Positions 1 through 9,800 of a stretch of 64,000 nucleotides of DNA are shown here, piece after piece (the stretch's first letter is position 1; every line of letters begins with the position of its first letter). The DNA comes from an uncultured Collinsella sp. (GTDB lineage: Bacteria; Actinomycetota; Coriobacteriia; Coriobacteriales; Coriobacteriaceae). The translations under genes were made by a program, and so were the position numbers. The stretch is taken from positions 1-64,000 of the forward strand of contig CAAEUX010000099.1 in the NCBI GenBank assembly GCA_900759335.1, in the 5' to 3' direction. Below the pieces are notes generated by a model. It worked only from the letters and a program-made list of their open reading frames with translations, was not told the origin of the DNA and did not search any database.

Positions 1-146
1 CATTCCACCCTGGGCTACATGTCTCCAGTGGAATATGAGCGGCAATACGCTTGAGGATCCTTAAAAGAAAGTCCAGTTTATCCTTCCCACTCCACCGTTC
101 CGGACCTCAACGGTCCAACTTTTTGTCCGCAGTCCCGGGCTGATTG

Positions 147-394
147 TGGGATGCATTTTCCGGTTTTGCTCTCATTGGGAAAATGCATCCCGTTTCTTGA
201 CCGAATAATGGGACGCAATTTCCCGTTGGAGCGCCTTTGGGAAAGTGTGTCCCACTTCGACCGCCCAGAGTGGGATGCACTTTCCGCAAAGCATCTCAAC
301 GGGAAACTACGTCCCATTCCAAAGGCAAATTCCGGGACGCATTTTTCGAAAGCCTGCCCATCCGGAAAGCCCGTCCCACTTTGGACGCATCCGG
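147..394. repeat. 62-bp tandem array of imperfect hairpins, four units
   Basis: Four units start at 147, 209, 271 and 333, an exact 62-bp period. Each begins with TGGGAYGCANTTTCC (the last with CGGGACGCA) and carries, 28 bp further on (175, 237, 299, 361), the inverted form GGGAAANNNNGTCCCA. Every unit can therefore fold into a hairpin with a stem of about 14 bp and a loop of about 15 nt. The first unit's arms are nearly perfect. Because 62 is not a multiple of three, the open frames crossing it are not conserved from unit to unit and I do not call genes. There are no constant repeats with unique spacers, so it is not CRISPR-like. Function unknown. Confidence 0.85.
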
Positions 395-437
395 GCACGG
401 AACCATCGACCTATCAGGCCTCCCATCAATAAAGAGG

Positions 438-568
438 CGTCCTCCCGGACGGCGGGGCACGAAGTTCATCGCGAGTTCCGCACGCAAAGAAGGCCACTTA
501 ATGTGGCCTTCGTCTTGCGCAGGACTGTAGAGCAGGGAGCTTCGTGCCCCCGACGCCCGGGAGGACGT
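438..568 (+). repeat. Structured palindromic element, copy 1
   Basis: Outer arms of about 28 bp (438-465 and 541-568; CGTCCTCCCGG outermost, GGCACGAAG innermost on the left) are complementary with few mismatches. Between them lies a core (469-537) with an inner hairpin AGGCCAC-TTAAT-GTGGCCT at about 491-510. The core matches a second element at 54753-54891, there on the opposite strand, at 63 of 69 positions, while the outer arms are unrelated in sequence. No open frame is convincing. It could be a small non-autonomous mobile element, a structured RNA, or a terminator. Its downstream neighbour is the 3' end of the flavodoxin-like gene. Confidence 0.8.
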
Positions 569-609
569 TTCATTTAGAAAGATGGACCGACCGCCGTCAG
601 CGATGGGAG

Positions 610-1167
610 CTACTCCCCCAGCACGGCCTTTTTGGCGGCTGCAGCCATGTTGTCCAGATCTTCCTTGGTGGGGTGATCCTTTGCGGCGACCCAGTTATCG
701 AGCAGCATCTTAAAGCGGACATTGTCGGGATCTTGCTCGAGCATGGCCTCGTAGCGCTGCTTGACCGCGGGGCCCATCTTGCCCTGGCACATCGCCCAGC
801 CCGCAAGCTCGGCATCCCCAGCCAAATTGGAAGTTACGCGGTCGATAATCTGCTGATAATAGCTCTGGTCGGCCCCAAAGCCGCAGGTGCCAAACAGGAA
901 GACGCGCTTGCCGTGCAAGGCGGAGAGCAACGCCGCGACCGAAGGCGTGCACGCGCCCTTGTCGCACCAAAAACCGACGAGCACCGTATCGGCCGCGCAG
1001 GCGCCCTGCGCCTCGAGCGCAACCTGATCTGCATCCGCATCGTCGCTCAACGCCGCGGCATGGACAAACTCAACACCCGCAGCCTGCAGAGCGCGCTTGA
1101 TCGCGCCCGAAACCATCCTGGTATTACCGCTCTTGCTGTTAACCACCAAAGAGCACGTCATAGTCAC
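610..1167 (-). CDS. Flavodoxin-family protein
   Basis: The 185-residue product starts with a beta strand followed by SKSGNT near residue 11, which fits the phosphate-binding loop of FMN-binding flavodoxins. An alternating alpha/beta pattern follows (GFWCDKG, FLFGTCGFG), as in the NADPH-FMN and flavodoxin folds. It probably carries electrons using FMN; the partner is unknown. The first codon used here is GTG at 1167, with GAGG just upstream; an in-frame ATG at 1161 is also possible. The C-terminal 55 residues are helical and not typical of short flavodoxins. It is a single gene with its own promoter candidate upstream. Confidence 0.7.
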   Translation of the reverse strand: MTMTCSLVVNSKSGNTRMVSGAIKRALQAAGVEFVHAAALSDDADADQVALEAQGACAADTVLVGFWCDKGACTPSVAALLSALHGKRVFLFGTCGFGADQSYYQQIIDRVTSNLAGDAELAGWAMCQGKMGPAVKQRYEAMLEQDPDNVRFKMLLDNWVAAKDHPTKEDLDNMAAAAKKAVLGE

Positions 1168-1209
1168 GTTGCCTCGTTTCCCCCAAAACTAAAGCCACTA
1201 ATGCAATTT

Positions 1210-1236
1210 ATTATATGAATATCTTAGTACTAACAA
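1210..1236 (-). promoter_or_regulatory. Promoter candidate for the flavodoxin-like gene
   Basis: On the minus strand there is TATAAT (1210-1215) preceded by TTGTTA (1231-1236) with a 15-bp spacer, in an AT-rich patch about 45 bp upstream of the start codon. The -10 is consensus; the spacer is short. Confidence 0.4.
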
Positions 1237-1272
1237 CGCAGATGTAAACCATCTGTCGCTAATCGGTGGCCC

Positions 1273-3132
1273 CTACTGGGCAAACTGGCTGCGGTAGAGT
1301 TCGGCGTAGAAGCCGCCTGCCGCTAGCAGCTCGTCGTGCGTGCCGCGCTCGATAATCTCGCCGTTGCGCATCACCAGGATGCAATCGGCGTTGCGAATCG
1401 TCGACAGGCGGTGCGCCACGACAAAGCTTGTGCGACCTGCCATGAGCTCGTCGAATGCCGCCTGAACCTGCAGCTCGGTGCGGGTATCGATGCTCGAGGT
1501 CGCCTCGTCCAGCAGCAAAATCGCCGGGTCGGTGAGCATGACACGCGCGATGCACAGCAGCTGTTTTTGACCCTGGCTAAACGTGCCGCCGTCCTCGCCG
1601 ATCACTGTATCGTAGCCGCCTGGCAGCTGCACGATAAACTTGTGCGCGTGCGCGCGCTTGGCCGCCTCGACAACCTGTTCGCGCGTGGCATCGGGACAAC
1701 CATAGGCGACATTTTCCGCCACCGTGCCCTCGAACAGCCACGTATCCTGCAGCACCATGCCAAAGGCGCGGCGCAGGCTTGCGCGCGTGTAGTCACGCGA
1801 GGAACGGCCATCGACCGCAATGCGACCGGCATCGATATCGTAAAAACGCAGTAGCAAATTGACGAGCGTCGTCTTGCCACAGCCCGTAGGACCGACAAGG
1901 GCAAAGCGCATGCCGGGCTTAGCCTCGATGCAGATGTCCTGCAGCAGTTTGCGGTCGGGCACATAGCTAAAGTCCACATGCTCAAACGAAACCTCGCCCT
2001 TCGGGGCGGCAAGCTCAATGGCATCCACAGCGTCGGACTCCTGCTCGCGCGCATCGAGCAGCGCAAACATGCGGCGCGCCGAGGCATAGGCCGTCTGGAT
2101 CTGCGTAATGACGTTGGTGACCTCGTTGAACGGCTTGGTGTACTGGTTGGCATAAGACAGAAAGATTTGAACGCCGCCCACCGTAAGCGCCGCGGGCACG
2201 CCCGTGATCACGCCCACGCAGCCGATCACAGCGACCACGGCATAGATGATGTTATTGATAAAACGCGTACCGGGGTTGGAGAGCGAACCCATAAACTGCG
2301 CGCGCTCGCCCGCGGTGTAGAGCTCGGCATTGAGGGCGTCGAAGCGCTGCTGAGCGCGCGGGCCGTAGGCGAAGGCATCCACGAGCTTTTGCTCACCCAC
2401 ATACTCCTCGATATGACCACCGAGCTGGCCCTGAATACGCTGCTGGGCCGTAAAACTCTTGTTGGAAAGCTTGGCAATAGCACCGGCTGCAAAAATGGAA
2501 AGCGGCGTGACGAGCACCACCACGAGCGTCATGGCCAGGTTGATGGAGAGCATAAACGCAAGCGTGCCCACGATGGTGATGACGCCGGTAAAGAGCTGCG
2601 TAAAGCCCTGCAGCAGGCCGTCGCCCACTTGGTCGACATCGTTGACCACGCGGCTCATAAGGTCGCCGTGGGCATGGCTGTCGATAAAGCTGAGCGGCAT
2701 GCGACTGAGCTTGTCGCTCGCCTCCACGCGCATGTCGCGCACCGTTTCGTAGGACAGGCGGTTGACGCAGTAGCCCTGCAGCCACTGGAAGGCCGCGGCA
2801 CCTACCACGACGAGCGCGAGTTTGGTAACGAGCGGCAGCAGCGCATCGAAGTCAACCTGCCCGGCGGCAACGATGAGGTCGATGCCCTCGCCAATGAGGA
2901 TGGGCGTATAGAGTTGCAAAATTACCGAGGCGGCGGCACTTAAAAACGAAGCCGCAAACGAGACGCGGTGCGGGCGAACATAGCCCAGCAGGCGGCGGGT
3001 CACCGCACCCACGGGATAGCGCTCGGGATCGCCGGGCTGGCGCGGACCGTCGCCCAGGTCGTTGAGGTTATCGTTGCCGGACACGTTGGCCGTCATCGTG
3101 GCGACCGAACCGGAAGAAGTGTACGGATTCAT
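1273..3132 (-). CDS. ABC exporter half-transporter, catalytically complete subunit
   Basis: This 619-residue protein has an N-terminal membrane domain (six helices, about residues 50-350) fused to a nucleotide-binding domain. Walker A is GPTGCGKTT near residue 414, the signature is FSQGQ near 517, Walker B is LLLDEATSSID near 534, and the switch is AHRLST. The glutamate after Walker B and the H-loop histidine are both present, so this is the consensus partner of a heterodimeric exporter. Its start codon follows the stop of the upstream ABC gene directly (stop at 3133-3135), so the two are co-transcribed and probably translationally coupled. Substrate cannot be told; the family exports lipids, peptides or drugs. 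Confidence 0.93.
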   Translation of the reverse strand: MNPYTSSGSVATMTANVSGNDNLNDLGDGPRQPGDPERYPVGAVTRRLLGYVRPHRVSFAASFLSAAASVILQLYTPILIGEGIDLIVAAGQVDFDALLPLVTKLALVVVGAAAFQWLQGYCVNRLSYETVRDMRVEASDKLSRMPLSFIDSHAHGDLMSRVVNDVDQVGDGLLQGFTQLFTGVITIVGTLAFMLSINLAMTLVVVLVTPLSIFAAGAIAKLSNKSFTAQQRIQGQLGGHIEEYVGEQKLVDAFAYGPRAQQRFDALNAELYTAGERAQFMGSLSNPGTRFINNIIYAVVAVIGCVGVITGVPAALTVGGVQIFLSYANQYTKPFNEVTNVITQIQTAYASARRMFALLDAREQESDAVDAIELAAPKGEVSFEHVDFSYVPDRKLLQDICIEAKPGMRFALVGPTGCGKTTLVNLLLRFYDIDAGRIAVDGRSSRDYTRASLRRAFGMVLQDTWLFEGTVAENVAYGCPDATREQVVEAAKRAHAHKFIVQLPGGYDTVIGEDGGTFSQGQKQLLCIARVMLTDPAILLLDEATSSIDTRTELQVQAAFDELMAGRTSFVVAHRLSTIRNADCILVMRNGEIIERGTHDELLAAGGFYAELYRSQFAQ

Positions 3133-5022
3133 TTAGCAGCCCTCCTTTGCGCAGACGGATGCGGGGGCGGTCGGAGCGGACGTGGGCGTCGTGCTCCCCT
3201 GCTGGCCCTCGAGCTCCTCGCGGCGAAGCTGCGACTGGCAGATCTCTCGGTAGAGCTGGCAGCTTGCATACAGCCCATCGTGCGCGCCCAGGCCCGCGAC
3301 CGAACCGTGGTCGAGTACGCAGATCATGTCGGCATCGCGCACGGTCGAGACGCGCTGGCTTACGATGACGGTCGTGAGCGGCAGCCCGCCCTTGGCGGCA
3401 CCGCGCACACTGCGCTCGCGAATGGCATGGCGAAGCGCCGCGTCGGTCTTAAAGTCGAGCGCCGAGGCGGAGTCGTCCATGATCAATATCTGAGGCGAAC
3501 CCACCAAGGCGCGCGCGATGGTCAGGCGCTGGCGCTGACCGCCGCTGAAGTTCTTGCCGCCCGCCTCGACCGGGGCGTCGAGGCCCTGGGGCTTGTTGTG
3601 CACGAACTCGCTCGCTTGCGCCATATCGAGCGCTGCCCAGAGCTCCTCGTCGGTCGCCGACTCGTCACGCCAGGTCAGGTTGCTGCGGATAGTGCCGCTC
3701 ACCAGCGACGCACGCTGCGGAACGGTCGCGACCACGTGGCGCAGCTGGTCGAGCTGCCAGGCGCGCACGTCGGAGCCCATCACGTACACGCTGCCCACGC
3801 CCGCATCGTACAGGCGCGGGATAAGCGAAACGAGGGTCGACTTACCGCTGCCCGTGCCGCCGATAATGCCGAAGGTTTTGCCCACCGGCAGCTCCAGAGT
3901 CACATCGCTCACGGCATTTGCCGCGCCGGCGCCAAACGAGAAGCTCGCATGGTCAAAGCTCAGCGCAGGGACCGGAACAGCGCCACCCGTCAGGTCGCTC
4001 GGCTCAGGCAGCGCGACCGGCTGGTTGCCCTCGTCAGCGATGCTCGGCACGCAATTGAGCACCTCGTTGATACGCGACGCGCTGGCGCTCGCCTTGGTAA
4101 AGACCACGACCAGGTTGGCGACGTACACGATGGAGGTGAGCGTCTGCGTCATGTAGTTCACAAACGCCATGACCTGGCCCTGCGTGAGCTCGCCCACGTT
4201 GACCTGGATGCCGCCCACCCACAGGATGGCGCACACGCCCAGGTTCATCACAAGAAACGTGACGGGATTAAGGATCGACGAGAGCTTGCCCACCGCGATG
4301 GCAGTATTGGCCTGGTCATCGGCGGCTTGGGCAAAACGCTCGCGCTCGTGGTCCTCACGCACAAAGGCGCGAACAACGCGGGCGCCCGAAAGCCCCTCGC
4401 GGCAGATAAGCGCGATGCGGTCGAGCTTTGCCTGCAGCTGCCTGTAGTACGGGATACAGCGCGCCATGACAAACCAAAACACCAGGCCGATAGCGGGCGT
4501 GCAGATCAAGAAGATCATGCCGAGCTTAAGGTCGATGGCAAGGGCCGCGCACATAGAGCCCACCGCCAAGAAGGGCCAGCGGATGAGCATGCGTACGCCC
4601 AGCGCCACAGCGAGCTGCACCTGGTTGACGTCGTTGGTGATGCGGGTGATAAGCGACGGCGTGCCAAAGCGGTCGAGTTCGGCATAGCTCAACTTGTTGA
4701 TGTGCTGGTAGAGCGCACCGCGGATATCGGTGCCCATGCCCTGCGAGGTGAGCGCCGCCATCTTTTGGCAGACGAGCGTAAACGAGATGCCGATCACAGC
4801 CATGGCGCCAAGTACCATGCCGTAGTGGATAACGGCGTTGACATCGTGTGCGCCAATACCCTTATCGATCATCTGGGCAATCACCAGCGGCGTCAGCAGG
4901 TCAAAGATCACTTCGATCAGCTTACACGCAGGGCCAATCACCATATACCGGCGAAACTTACCACCAAAACGCCTGAGCAGCTCAATCATGTATAGGCGCT
5001 CCCTATCATCATTCACACTCAA
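3133..5022 (-). CDS. ABC exporter half-transporter, degenerate-site subunit
   Basis: The 629-residue product has six membrane helices (about residues 20-320) and a C-terminal ATPase domain with Walker A GGTGSGKST near 384 and signature FSGGQ near 490. Walker B reads LIMDDSASALD, with aspartate where the catalytic glutamate should be, and the H-loop reads SQRVST, with glutamine for histidine. This paired loss is the mark of the degenerate half in heterodimeric exporters such as the TM287/288 and LmrCD types. It is the first gene of a two-gene operon with the complete subunit encoded at 1273-3132. A C-terminal tail of about 35 residues rich in Ser, Thr, Pro and Ala follows the ATPase domain. 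Confidence 0.93.
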   Translation of the reverse strand: MSVNDDRERLYMIELLRRFGGKFRRYMVIGPACKLIEVIFDLLTPLVIAQMIDKGIGAHDVNAVIHYGMVLGAMAVIGISFTLVCQKMAALTSQGMGTDIRGALYQHINKLSYAELDRFGTPSLITRITNDVNQVQLAVALGVRMLIRWPFLAVGSMCAALAIDLKLGMIFLICTPAIGLVFWFVMARCIPYYRQLQAKLDRIALICREGLSGARVVRAFVREDHERERFAQAADDQANTAIAVGKLSSILNPVTFLVMNLGVCAILWVGGIQVNVGELTQGQVMAFVNYMTQTLTSIVYVANLVVVFTKASASASRINEVLNCVPSIADEGNQPVALPEPSDLTGGAVPVPALSFDHASFSFGAGAANAVSDVTLELPVGKTFGIIGGTGSGKSTLVSLIPRLYDAGVGSVYVMGSDVRAWQLDQLRHVVATVPQRASLVSGTIRSNLTWRDESATDEELWAALDMAQASEFVHNKPQGLDAPVEAGGKNFSGGQRQRLTIARALVGSPQILIMDDSASALDFKTDAALRHAIRERSVRGAAKGGLPLTTVIVSQRVSTVRDADMICVLDHGSVAGLGAHDGLYASCQLYREICQSQLRREELEGQQGSTTPTSAPTAPASVCAKEGC

Positions 5023-5200
5023 TCCGAATCATGATAGTACGGTGAGCCCAAAAGAAGCGTAAACAACTCGTCATTTCTAATGGGATTCGGTTTCCAAAGA
5101 AGCGGAGAGGCGCGCACCCAGCCAGTGTCGGGTCGACCACTTGGTATACTTGCATTAGTGCTACCAAGTTAGTCGCCGACCCTTGAAATGAGGTGCCGAG

Positions 5201-6268
5201 ATGAACGACATTCTCGCAAGAAGAGCAAGACGAGCAACTGTGGGCATCGCCCTTTCCGCGGCACTTGTCGCGGGAATCGCCCCCGTAACGGCGATCGCTG
5301 CAGAAACCAGCGCCCCCACCGGTGCGGCCGTTTCGCAGACGAGCGCCGCCAACGGCAATTCGGGCGCCCCGCAGACAGAAGACGCGGCCGCCGCAAAAGA
5401 AAAAGCGTATGCAGCCATGCAGGAAGCGCTCAAAAACCTCGAGGCCGCAAAAAACGCCGCAAGTCCCGAGAAAATTGCGAGATTCAATGATGACATTACC
5501 CGTTTTCAAGAGTACCGCGAAAAGATGGCGGCGCAAGCCGCCGAAGGGAGGGAACTCCTTCCCACCATGCAAGCGGACATCGATGCTGCCCAAGCCAAAT
5601 ACGACGGGGCCATCAACCGGGTAAGCGAGCTCCAGGCAGAATTAGAGAAGAAACATGAGATGCTTAAGACACTCGAAGCACTCGGCTACGAGGAGTTTGT
5701 CGAAACTACTAAACAGCAAATAAAGCAGTTGCACAGTGAGATCATATCGGCAAAAACGCACGTAAACTATTGCGAAACGGAGCTCCGCGAGTTCCAGTAC
5801 CGCCTCAGAAGAGAGGAAAGACGAGTTAATGACTGTGAACGTGCTGTAGAGAAATATAAAGCCGATATCGACCGGTTCACAGCCTGGCGAGATGCGCTCC
5901 TCGACAATTTGAAAAAAGCGCAAGCGGCCTATGACGACGCCTGCAAGGCATACGAAGAGGCGAAAGCCGCGGCAGACAAGGCCACCTCGCCCGAGATAAC
6001 GAAACCGACCGAGGCGACGCCTCCCTCCGGCTCAACGCAACCCGCCGAGGCGACACCGCCCGTTGCCTCACCTGCAACCGGCAAAGACGCCCTACCAAGC
6101 TCCACCAAGCAGGCGAACTCGAGCAGCGGCAAGCAAGCAAATACGACCGCCGGCAAGCTCGCGAACACGGGCGACACAGCACCGAGCGCAATAGCACTCG
6201 CAGGAATCGCCGCCGCAGGCCTCGGAATAACCGCCACAGCCACACGCCGCATCAGGAACTCAAAATAG
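5201..6268 (+). CDS. Sortase-anchored coiled-coil surface protein
   Basis: The 355-residue product has a signal peptide (basic ARRARR, then a hydrophobic stretch, cleavage near residue 34) and a long heptad-rich, charged coiled coil (about 60-265). Next comes a Ser/Thr/Pro-rich wall-spanning segment (265-318), then LANTGD near residue 320, a hydrophobic segment and a basic tail (RRIRNSK). LANTG is a variant of the LPXTG sortase motif. The protein is likely exposed on the cell wall, with a stalk shape resembling M-like proteins; no binding domain is recognisable. GAGG lies about 7 bp before the ATG. The middle of the gene (about 5640-5900) is visibly more AT-rich than its neighbours. Confidence 0.8.
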   Translation: MNDILARRARRATVGIALSAALVAGIAPVTAIAAETSAPTGAAVSQTSAANGNSGAPQTEDAAAAKEKAYAAMQEALKNLEAAKNAASPEKIARFNDDITRFQEYREKMAAQAAEGRELLPTMQADIDAAQAKYDGAINRVSELQAELEKKHEMLKTLEALGYEEFVETTKQQIKQLHSEIISAKTHVNYCETELREFQYRLRREERRVNDCERAVEKYKADIDRFTAWRDALLDNLKKAQAAYDDACKAYEEAKAAADKATSPEITKPTEATPPSGSTQPAEATPPVASPATGKDALPSSTKQANSSSGKQANTTAGKLANTGDTAPSAIALAGIAAAGLGITATATRRIRNSK

Positions 6269-6317
6269 ATGCCAGCGGCTATTGTCTTCGCCAATCCACA
6301 AGCCCAGAGACAAAAAG

Positions 6318-6353
6318 AGGCCCGTTTCCCCCACCCGGGGAAACGGGCCCCTT
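6318..6353 (+). terminator. Hairpin terminator after the coiled-coil surface protein
   Basis: GGCCCGTTTCCCC pairs with GGGGAAACGGGCC around a short CACC loop, followed by CTTT and preceded by AAAAAG, 50 bp after the stop codon. It could also act in the other direction. Confidence 0.75.
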
Positions 6354-6495
6354 TAACTGCAAAAATGCAAGCAACAGCACCGCCGCCTCTTGAACCGCGT
6401 AGCCATCAATGCCCAGACAACACCAGCAAGCCGCATTCCTTAAGGGATAGATTTAATTAGGCTAACGCGCCTTTACGGATGATTTTTGGACGACG

Positions 6496-6592
6496 GGGCC
6501 CGGCCGGCGGGGAGGTGTTTGGTAGTCGAGCGATCCCGCAGGCGAAGCCGAGGACCAGCGAGACACCAAATACCTCGCCGCCGGCCGGGCCA
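6496..6592. repeat. Large GC-rich palindromic element beside the SRP RNA
   Basis: Arms of about 27 bp (GGCCCGGCCGGCGGGGAGG, then TGTTTGG, on the left) are almost perfectly complementary to 6565-6592 and enclose a purine-rich centre of about 40 nt with GCGA/GAGC motifs (GTCGAGCGATCC, GAAGCCGAGG, CCAGCGAGA). It lies immediately downstream of the SRP RNA, which is on the minus strand, and of the U-rich end of that RNA. A role in termination or as a mobile palindrome is possible. No second copy of this centre was seen in the window. Confidence 0.7.
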
Positions 6593-6613
6593 TGTCGCGG
6601 CACCAAAAAAAAA

Positions 6614-6730
6614 CGCCCGTGCGCTCGATGGATTCGGATGCCCGACAGAGGCTCCTTATGGCTGCTTCCTTCCGGACCTGACCAGATTCGGAACATGTCG
6701 TCATCCGAACCCATCGAACGCGCTAGGCGC
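6614..6730 (-). ncRNA. ffs: Signal recognition particle RNA, small bacterial type
   Basis: The minus strand carries the universally conserved SRP domain IV: CAGGTCAGGTCCGGAAGG followed by AAGCAGCC, i.e. the GGTCAGG/GGAAGCAGC internal loops and GGAA tetraloop that bind Ffh. Flanking segments CGTTCGATGGGTTCGGATG and CATCCGAATCCATCGAGCG pair to make the long stem. A run of nine T follows on the minus strand (6605-6613), giving a terminator. It is the short 4.5S-like form without an Alu domain. Ends are estimated to within about 10 nt. Confidence 0.93.
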
Positions 6731-6811
6731 TCGGTATATCTTACCTGCTCCCGCCCGCCACGGCAAGTGGGGCGGACCCATCGGATGGATTCGCCCCACT
6801 CGTCCATATCG

Positions 6812-9800
6812 CTAGCGGCGCCTGCGGTACAGGACCGCGCCGCCCGCGACGGCCAGCGCGCCGATGCCGGCCATGGCGCCGAGCGCCTCGACCGGCAGGC
6901 TGCGGTCGCCGGTGTCGGGCATGTCGCCCTTGGAGCCGTCGCCGCCGGAGCCGCTATCGGAACCGCCGCCCGAGCCGCCGCCCGGCGTGCCGGGGTTCTC
7001 GGGGGTGCCGGGGGTCCCGGGGTTCTCGGCGTAGCTGTTGGTGAAGACTGGCGGCATGTTGGCGTCGCCCTCGTAGGAGACCTTCGCCGACAGATAGCCC
7101 ATCTTGGTGCCGTCTGCCGCCTCGTCGCCCACCGTGACGACGATCTTGCGCACCGCCTTGTCGTAGGTCACGTGCGCCTGGCCGTCATCGACCTCGCTCA
7201 CCGTAAAGGTGTAGGTGCCGGCCTGCTTGAAGGTCAGCGCATCGAACGTGACGCTGCCGTCCGCGGCGTTCCTGGCGGTCGACATGACCTTGCCGTCCCG
7301 GCTCTTGAGCTCAAAGCTAAACTGGCCCGCCTTGAGCTCGGCGCCCTTGAACACCTTGGCGGCGCCCAGCTTGAGGGTGACGGGTGCGGCCTCGTAGCCG
7401 TTGGTGAAGGTCACCGAGGTGTCGTTCGCGGCATTGCCCTCGGCATCCATGAGCTCGTGCTTGACGGCGAGCGTGCCGTTACCGGCGTCGACAACCGTCG
7501 TGCGTACGCGGTACGTCGCCCTGTCGTACGTCACGCCGCCCGCCGTGCCGGCGACCTCGCGCAGCTCATAGCTGTGCGTGCCGGGCGCGGTGTAGGTGAC
7601 GGGGCTGAGCACGACCGTGCCGTCGGCGGCGTTCTTGCCCGTCGCCGCAACGCTCTCGCTGCCGTCGGCGGCAATCTCGACCAGCTGGAACTCGAACTCG
7701 CCCTCGGCCAGGTCACGGCCCTTAAGCTTCTTGCTCACCTTGATCTGGTCGGTGACGGAGCTCGGCGTCGGGTTCACGACGTAGGTGTTGGTGAACTCGA
7801 ACGCGCCCTTGCCCTCGGGCGTGCCCTCTGCGGGCAGGACCTCCGCGGCGAGCGTGCCCGCGTTGGTGTCCTCGACTACCTTGACCGTGAAGGTCCTGAT
7901 CGCCGTCGCGTCATTGACCACGCCGTCGACCGAGCCGGACTCGCTCACCCGATAGGCGAACGTCTTGGTGCGCAGGCCGTCGCCGTCGATCTCGACGTCA
8001 TCGAGATCGCTCGGCTGCCTGAACGTGACGCTGCCCAGCTCGACGTTGCCGGCGGCGTCGTTGGTCGCCTCGGTCACTGTCTTGTCGGAGGCGTTGACCG
8101 GCGCGGGCGCGCCGTCCAGCGGCTCAATCTTAAAGGTGTACTTGCCCGCGATGTCGGCCTGCGCCAGGCCGAGACCGGCCTGGCTGAGCGCCAGCGTCTT
8201 GGTGCCCGCGAGGTCGACCGTAGCCTCGCCGGCACCATAGGCATTCACGAACGACAGCGTTCCGCCGGAGCCCTCGGGGTAGACCACGCTAACGTCCAGC
8301 CCGCCCTTGCCGTCATCTGCCACCTTGACCGTGATGTCGAAGCTCGAGGCGGTCGCCGTCACGCCCGCGGGCAGCCGGTCCGTGCCGTCCTCGGAAACGG
8401 TATAGGAAATGACCCAGGAGCCGTCGGCGGCCCTGGCGGCGGTACCGTCCGCCACCATCCGCTCGAGAGCGTCGGTGGTGTAGGAGATGGGCGAGAACGC
8501 AAGTCCCGCGGCCTCGCCGTCGCCGGAGGCCCGGTTGGTCGCGGTCGCGACCACGTCGCCCCGGGCATCGCGGACGGAGAACGAGAACTCGCCCGCCGCC
8601 GCGGCGCGGCCCGTCAGCGTCTTGGTGGCATTGATGACCGCGCCGCCCTCGCCGCCGAGCGCTCCGGTGGCCTCGTAGGAGTTCTCGAACGCGACCGTCA
8701 CGGGCGCAGGCGTCGCCATGGCGTCATCCGCTGTGGAGACCTCGCTGCGGGCGACCTCGACACCGTCCTTGGCAACTGTGGTCGTGACCGTGAGCTTGCC
8801 CGTCGCGGCATCGTAGGCAGGCGCGATGGTCACCGTGCGCGGCGCGGTGTCGTTGGTGTAGCCCTCGCCACCGAGCTTGGTCTCGGTGACGGTGAAGTTG
8901 TAGGTCTTGCCCGCGTCGGCGTCGGTGAACTTCACGTCGCTGCCCGCGGCACCGCCGACGAGGTCGATCAGGTCGGCCTCTCCGTCATCGGCAGCGGCCA
9001 CGGCGTAGGCATCCTTGTCGGTCTTGAGGCCGAGCTTGGCGGCCGTCTCGGCATCCGCGGTCACGGTGAAGGCGAACTGCCCCGCCTCCATGGCGCGGCC
9101 GGAGAGCGTCTTGGACAGGCGCACGCCCGCGCGGGCCGAGTAGTCGAGCTCGGTCGTGTAGGTGTTGACGAAGTCGCCGCCGCTCGCCTGCGCGATCGCG
9201 GGCGTCGTGGCCGTGAGGTTGCCGGAGCCGTCGTCGGTCACGGTCACCGTCATCGTGGCGACGTGGCCGTCGTAGTCCACGCCGGCGATGGCCGAGCCGT
9301 CATCGGGCCTGACCTCGCGCACCGTGTAGGTGAAGGTCTTGGCGCGCACGCGCTTGCCGCCAACCTCGGCGAACCCGGCATCCTTGATGTCGTTAAGCGT
9401 GTAGCGGATGGGGCCGAAGTCGAAGGCGACCCTATCGCCCGCCTTGGTGCCGGCGGCCGTCACGCTGACGGTCTTGGAGCCGTCGGCGGAGCCCTCGGGC
9501 ATGGGAGCGCCGTCCTCGCCCGTGAGCGCGAACTGGAAGCTATCGCCCTCAGCCCAGTCGCGGCCCTTGAGCGTCTTGGTGAAGAGTCCCGCGGTGGAGA
9601 CGTCTCTGCCCTCGGTGGCCGTTCCGTACGTGTTGGTGAACGCGACGGTCGCGCCGTCCTCGGTCACGGCGCCCTCGGCCTTGGAGCCGTCAGCCCCGTT
9701 GACCGTGGTCGTGTAGCCCTCGGCGGCGTCCTCGGTCACGGTGTAGTGCGCGCCCACGGGCAGGCCGGCGACGGTCTTCTCCCCGCCGTCCTTGAGCGTG

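Noticed and set aside
147..394. CRISPR array
   Set aside because: Units are imperfect, contain internal inverted halves, have no constant repeat with unique spacers, and no cas genes are nearby.
78..577. Several overlapping frames of 90-110 codons in the 62-bp array and the following element
   Set aside because: The array period is not a multiple of three, all frames are equally open, none has a ribosome site, and the sequence is explained by hairpins.
2968..4995. A 675-codon plus-strand frame
   Set aside because: Antisense of the ABC exporter genes, which carry complete Walker motifs on the other strand.
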